This document shows, piece after piece, positions 60,511-64,000 of a stretch of DNA of 64,000 bases. The translations under genes and the position numbers were made by a program. Under the pieces are notes generated by a model that had not been told where the DNA came from, did no database searches, and saw only the letters and a program-made list of their open reading frames with translations. Position 1 is the stretch's first letter, and each line of letters opens with the position of its first letter. The stretch is from Opitutaceae bacterium (GTDB lineage: Bacteria > Verrucomicrobiota > Verrucomicrobiia > Opitutales > Opitutaceae): assembly GCA_016794625.1 (NCBI GenBank), contig JAEUGY010000114.1:1-64000 (forward strand), given 5' to 3'.

Positions 60511-61545
60511 ATGACCCAGCGCCCCGTGATCACGATCAAGCAGGTCGCGGAAAAATGCGGCCTTTCGGTGGCGGCGGTATCCTATGCGCTGCGGGGCAAA
60601 ACGAAGATTTCCGAGGCGACGCGGCGGCGGGTGGCGGAGGTGGCGCAAAGCCTGGGCTACCGCCCGAATCCCCGGGTGGCGGGTTTGATGGCGCACATCC
60701 GCCGGGCGCGGGGACCGTCGTTGGGCGAGCGGATCGCGTTCGTCTGGGTGCACACGGCGAAGGCGGAGTCCCGTTCGGACCCGTTCCTGCGCACGGTGTT
60801 TGACGGAGCTCGGCTGCGGGCGGAGCAGTTGGGGTATACCCTAGAGGAATTCTGGACGGATGAACGCGGGATGAAGGACCGGCGCCTGTCGGACATCCTC
60901 AAGGCGCGGGCGATCGGCGGCGTGTTGTTCTCGCCCGTCATGCATGAGGTGACCGTCCGCCTCGACTTTGAGTGGCAGGCGTTTTGTTGCGCCGTGATCG
61001 GGCAGGCGGAGTGGGTTCCCGAGCTGCATCACTCCGGACACCACCATTACCACGCCATGCGCGTGACCCTCGACGAGCTGGGCCGTCGCGGGTGCCGGAG
61101 GCCCGCGCTGGTGCTCGATGCGCAGACCAATGAGCGCGGTCGCCGGGCCTGGCAGGCGGCTTTCCTCGTTTATCACCCCCAACCCCGGGACGCGGCGGGG
61201 TTGATCCTGCACGGACTGCCGGGAAGTGCGGCGGAGCTCCAGGCCTGGCTGGCCCGGAAACGGCCCGACGCGGTCATCCTGCACTTCAATGAACTGGTGC
61301 GTCGCTACCAGGCGTGGGCCCCGGCCGCGCCCGGGCGGGTGGTCTGTGCGCTCCGTTGGAGTCCGGATCTGGCCGACCTGCCCGGCATCGACCAACGCTT
61401 CGACCTCGTGGCGGCCAATGCGGTGGACCTGGTCGTCAGCCAGCTCATCACCAATGAGCGCGGCGTGCCGCCCGTGCACCGCGTGACCCTGTTTCCAGGC
61501 CAGTGGATGGACGGCCCCGGGGCGCCGGCCTCCGCTCCCGCCTGA
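60511..61545 (+). CDS. LacI-family regulator of the carbohydrate locus
   Basis: 344 residues from ATG 60511. HTH and hinge: TIKQVAEKCGLSVAAVSYAL, KISEATRRRVAEVAQSLGYRPNPR (about 8-56). The effector domain follows (IAFVWVHTAKAESRSDP, IGGVLFSPVMHE, CRRPALVLDAQTNERG, RPDAVILHFNE). An upstream open frame to 60424 is rejected because the operator lies in it. Shared dyads upstream of all three receptors suggest it controls the whole 45.9-60.4 kb locus. The downstream FAH/ALDH genes begin 78 bp later and may be co-transcribed. Confidence 0.94.
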   Translation: MTQRPVITIKQVAEKCGLSVAAVSYALRGKTKISEATRRRVAEVAQSLGYRPNPRVAGLMAHIRRARGPSLGERIAFVWVHTAKAESRSDPFLRTVFDGARLRAEQLGYTLEEFWTDERGMKDRRLSDILKARAIGGVLFSPVMHEVTVRLDFEWQAFCCAVIGQAEWVPELHHSGHHHYHAMRVTLDELGRRGCRRPALVLDAQTNERGRRAWQAAFLVYHPQPRDAAGLILHGLPGSAAELQAWLARKRPDAVILHFNELVRRYQAWAPAAPGRVVCALRWSPDLADLPGIDQRFDLVAANAVDLVVSQLITNERGVPPVHRVTLFPGQWMDGPGAPASAPA

Positions 61546-61623
61546 TCCGGCCGGGCCGGCCGAATCGTGCCATTGCCAGCCAGAGAAGGAACCCCTTAGG
61601 GTCGCACGTCCATCCCTCACCCT

Positions 61624-62466
61624 GTGCCCACTCCGATCCGCCTCTACTCCACGCCCGCCGGCCTCATCGCCGACGAGAACGACGCCTTCCGTCTCCTGCC
61701 CACCGCCTTGACCCTGGACGCCCTGTTCATGTCGGCGGATCCCCAGGCCCTGCTCAGGGCGGGGCTCGCGGCCGCCTCCCCCTGCCTCGCGCCCGCCCCG
61801 GCGACGCTGCTGGCGCCCCTGCGGTCGCAGGAGGTCTGGGCGGCCGGGGTGACCTACTATCGCAGCCGCACGGCCCGCATGGCCGAGTCGAAGGAGTCGG
61901 GGGGCGGCACTTTCTACGACAAAGTCTACGAGGCCGACCGCCCGGAACTCTTCTTCAAGGCGACGCCGCATCGCGTGGCCGCGCCGGGCACGGGGGTGCG
62001 CATCCGGGGCGATTCGAAGTGGAACGTGCCCGAACCCGAACTGACCTTGGCCATCACCTCGGCCGGGGCCATCTTCGGTTACACCCTCGGCAACGACATG
62101 AGTTCGCGGGACATCGAGGGCGAAAATCCGCTCTACCTGCCCCAGGCCAAGGTCTATGACCGCAGCGCGGCGCTTGGCCCTTGTCTCGTGGTGACGAATA
62201 CGCTGCCGGCGCCGGACGCGGTCATCTCGATCGAAATCCGCCGTGCCGGGACCGTGGTCTTTGCCGGAGAAACCACGATCGGTCAGATCAAGCGCCCTCT
62301 GCCGTCGCTCGCCGCATGGCTCTTTCGCGACAACGCCTTCCCCTGCGGAGCCTACCTCATGACCGGCACCGGGGTGGTGCCGCCTGACTCCTTCACCCTC
62401 CAGCCCTGCGATGAAGTCCGCATCTCGCTCGCGCCGGTCGGCACGCTCAGCAACTTCATTCTCTGA
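61624..62466 (+). CDS. FAH-family hydratase/dehydratase, probable 2-keto-3-deoxy-sugar-acid dehydratase
   Basis: 280 residues from a GTG start. FAH-fold motifs: WAAGVTYYRS, FFKATPHRV, PEPELTLAITSAGAIFGYTL, GNDMSSRDIEGENPLYLPQA, VYDRSAALGP (metal-binding Glu/Asp in PEPEL and GNDMS). The next gene, 2 bp away, is a ketoglutarate-semialdehyde-type dehydrogenase. Together they fit the last two steps of non-phosphorylative pentose (xylonate/arabinonate) or similar sugar-acid breakdown: dehydration to alpha-ketoglutarate semialdehyde, then oxidation. The exact substrate is inferred from pairing only. Confidence 0.85.
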   Translation: MPTPIRLYSTPAGLIADENDAFRLLPTALTLDALFMSADPQALLRAGLAAASPCLAPAPATLLAPLRSQEVWAAGVTYYRSRTARMAESKESGGGTFYDKVYEADRPELFFKATPHRVAAPGTGVRIRGDSKWNVPEPELTLAITSAGAIFGYTLGNDMSSRDIEGENPLYLPQAKVYDRSAALGPCLVVTNTLPAPDAVISIEIRRAGTVVFAGETTIGQIKRPLPSLAAWLFRDNAFPCGAYLMTGTGVVPPDSFTLQPCDEVRISLAPVGTLSNFIL

Positions 62467-62468
62467 CC

Positions 62469-64000
62469 ATGTCCCTGCACGGCCTCAGCCTCCTCGCCGG
62501 TCAGCCCGGCCAAACCGGTGGAACCACGTTCCACGCCACCAACCCGGCGACCGGTGAACGCCTCGAACCGGCCTTTCACGAGGCCTCTCTGGCCGAGGCC
62601 GGGGCCGCGCTCGATGCGGCGGCGGAGGCCTGGGTCGACCTTCGGACCCGTTCCGGGGCCGACCGGGCCCGCCTGCTCGAGGCGATGGCGGCGGAGATCG
62701 AGGAGCTCGGGGACACCCTGCTCCAGCGCGCCCACGCCGAGACCGGACTGCCACTGGTGCGCCTGACCGGTGAACGCGGACGCACGTGTGGCCAGTTGCG
62801 ACTCTTTGCGCAGGTGGTGCGGGAAGGTTCGTGGGTCGATGCCCGCATCGATCCGGCGCTGCCCACGCGCCAGCCGCTGCCCCGGGCCGACCTGCGCCGC
62901 ATGCTTACTGCCCTCGGACCGGTGGTGGTGTTTGGCTCCTCCAACTTCCCGCTCGCGTTCTCCGCCGCCGGCGGTGACACGGCCTCCGCGCTGGCGGCGG
63001 GATGTCCGGTGGTGGTCAAGGCCCATCGCGCCCACCCCGGCACGGCCGAGCTGGTGGCCACCGCGCTCCAGCGCGCCGTCGCCGCCTGCGGGTTTCCCCC
63101 GGCCACGTATTCACTGATCCATGGCGGCGGCTCGACGCTGGGCATCGCCCTGGTCCGGCATCCCGCCACGGCCGCGGTCGGGTTCACCGGTTCGCACACC
63201 GCCGGCCGGGCGCTGTTTGATGCGGCGGCGGCGCGCCCGCACCCCATCCCGGTGTTCGCCGAAATGAGCAGCGTCAACCCGCTCTTCGTGCTGGCCGGCG
63301 CGCTCGGCGAACGCGGCGCGACGATTGCGCAGGGGTTGCTGACCTCCTTCACCCTCGGGGTGGGTCAATTCTGCACCAAGCCCGGTCTGGTGTTTGTGCA
63401 GCGCGGGCCCGACACCGAGGCGTTTCTGCAAAAACTCGCCGACGCCGTGCGCGCCGCGCCCTGTGGCACCATGCTGACGCACGGAATTCGCGAGGCGTTC
63501 CTTGAGAACCGAGGCCGCATCACCAGCGTGGCCGACGTGCGGCCCCTGGCCGCCAGCGCAGCCACCGTCCACCCGGAGCGGACGGAGGCGGAACCCAGTG
63601 TCGCCACCACCAGCGCACGGACGTTCCTCGCGAATCCCGTCCTGGCAACCGAGGCGTTTGGTCCCTTCACCCTCGTCGTCGTGGCGGATGACATGGCGGA
63701 ACTCTCCGCCTGCGCGGCCTCCCTGGAGGGCCAGCTCACCGCCACCGTGCATGGCACCCCGGCGGATCTCGCCGCGGCTGGATCGCTCCTCGCCCGGCTG
63801 GAACGCGTGGCCGGGCGCGTCGTCATCAATGGGTTTCCCACCGGGGTCGAGGTCTGCCCGGCCATGAATCATGGCGGGCCGTATCCGGCTACTACGGACA
63901 CCCGGTTCACCTCGGTTGGCACGGCCGCCATCCTGCGTTTCGTGCGTCCGGTCTGCTACCAGAGTTATCCCGATCCTCTCCTGCCCGCCGCGCTGCAGAA
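62469..64000 (+). CDS. Aldehyde dehydrogenase, alpha-ketoglutarate-semialdehyde type, 3' end cut by the window
   Basis: About 510 codons from ATG 62469, still open at the window end. ALDH landmarks: NPATGERLEPAFHEAS, VVVFGSSNFPLAFSAAGGDT, PVVVKAHRAHPGT (cofactor-binding Lys), VGFTGSHTAGR, catalytic Glu in PVFAEMSSVNPLFV and catalytic Cys in VGQFCTKPG. The F-x-S-x-N-F-P-L-A-F-S and QFCTKPG forms are typical of NADP-dependent ketoglutarate-semialdehyde dehydrogenases rather than general ALDHs. It starts 2 bp after the FAH-family gene. Confidence 0.92.
   Translation, partial: MSLHGLSLLAGQPGQTGGTTFHATNPATGERLEPAFHEASLAEAGAALDAAAEAWVDLRTRSGADRARLLEAMAAEIEELGDTLLQRAHAETGLPLVRLTGERGRTCGQLRLFAQVVREGSWVDARIDPALPTRQPLPRADLRRMLTALGPVVVFGSSNFPLAFSAAGGDTASALAAGCPVVVKAHRAHPGTAELVATALQRAVAACGFPPATYSLIHGGGSTLGIALVRHPATAAVGFTGSHTAGRALFDAAAARPHPIPVFAEMSSVNPLFVLAGALGERGATIAQGLLTSFTLGVGQFCTKPGLVFVQRGPDTEAFLQKLADAVRAAPCGTMLTHGIREAFLENRGRITSVADVRPLAASAATVHPERTEAEPSVATTSARTFLANPVLATEAFGPFTLVVVADDMAELSACAASLEGQLTATVHGTPADLAAAGSLLARLERVAGRVVINGFPTGVEVCPAMNHGGPYPATTDTRFTSVGTAAILRFVRPVCYQSYPDPLLPAALQ

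Noticed and set aside
60397..60753. 119-codon extension of TonB receptor 3
   Set aside because: It would run through the divergent regulator gene and operator; the signal peptide begins after ATG 60396.

Overview
The window reads as chromosomal DNA of a high-GC member of the Verrucomicrobiota, most like the Opitutaceae. This is inferred from gene content, not from any search. The pointers are a cytochrome b558-type succinate dehydrogenase (SdhC-SdhA-SdhB), several long TonB-dependent receptors with an N-terminal 'FEV…D.GY.A.N' segment, planctomycete/verrucomicrobial DUF1549/DUF1553 and DUF1501 proteins, LacI regulators next to polysaccharide-utilisation genes, weak Shine-Dalgarno sites and large intergenic hairpin repeats. 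No rRNA, phage, transposase or CRISPR locus was found.

Layout. 1-2547: 3' part of a hybrid histidine kinase. 2722-8554: glucuronoxylan unit (GH3 beta-xylosidase type, GPH sugar symporter, GH67 alpha-glucuronidase). 8659-15138: housekeeping block (carB, purU, a TPR-like membrane protein, tRNA-Pro, a LysM protein, a Nudix hydrolase). 15605-19221: sdhCAB. 19243-20473: a lipoprotein, a nested-hairpin repeat and a small membrane protein. 20569-22771: lysA and panB. 22865-26617: a peptide-export cassette made of an HlyD-type fusion protein, a 59-residue peptide with a canonical double-glycine leader, and an ABC transporter with a complete C39 peptidase domain. 26651-34890: secreted propeller-like protein, LacI regulator, TonB receptor, and a secreted (alpha/alpha)-barrel protein. 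34896-38933: DUF1501 and DUF1549/DUF1553 pair. 39210-44688: complete five-gene Opp/Dpp-type ABC importer. 44967-45809: cvfB-like gene. 45872-61545: a large LacI-controlled carbohydrate locus on the minus strand with three TonB receptors, a GH16 enzyme, a GH43-like propeller, a GH9-like protein and a divergent LacI regulator. 61624-64000: an FAH-family dehydratase and an alpha-ketoglutarate-semialdehyde-type dehydrogenase (cut by the window end), consistent with oxidative, non-phosphorylative sugar-acid breakdown.

How parts connect. The three receptors of the 45-61 kb locus each carry a GTGAA-N4-TTCAC dyad about 100 bp upstream of their start codons, and one copy abuts the start codon of the LacI gene. 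This supports one LacI regulon. A second, unrelated palindrome (AGTGTCATCC-N3-GGATGACACT) occurs as a 37-38 bp periodic array of four near 54.8 kb and as a pair between the divergent DUF1549 and ABC-importer genes near 39 kb. It points to another dimeric regulator. The least described part is the export cassette at 22.9-26.6 kb, whose peptide falls below usual gene-length cut-offs.
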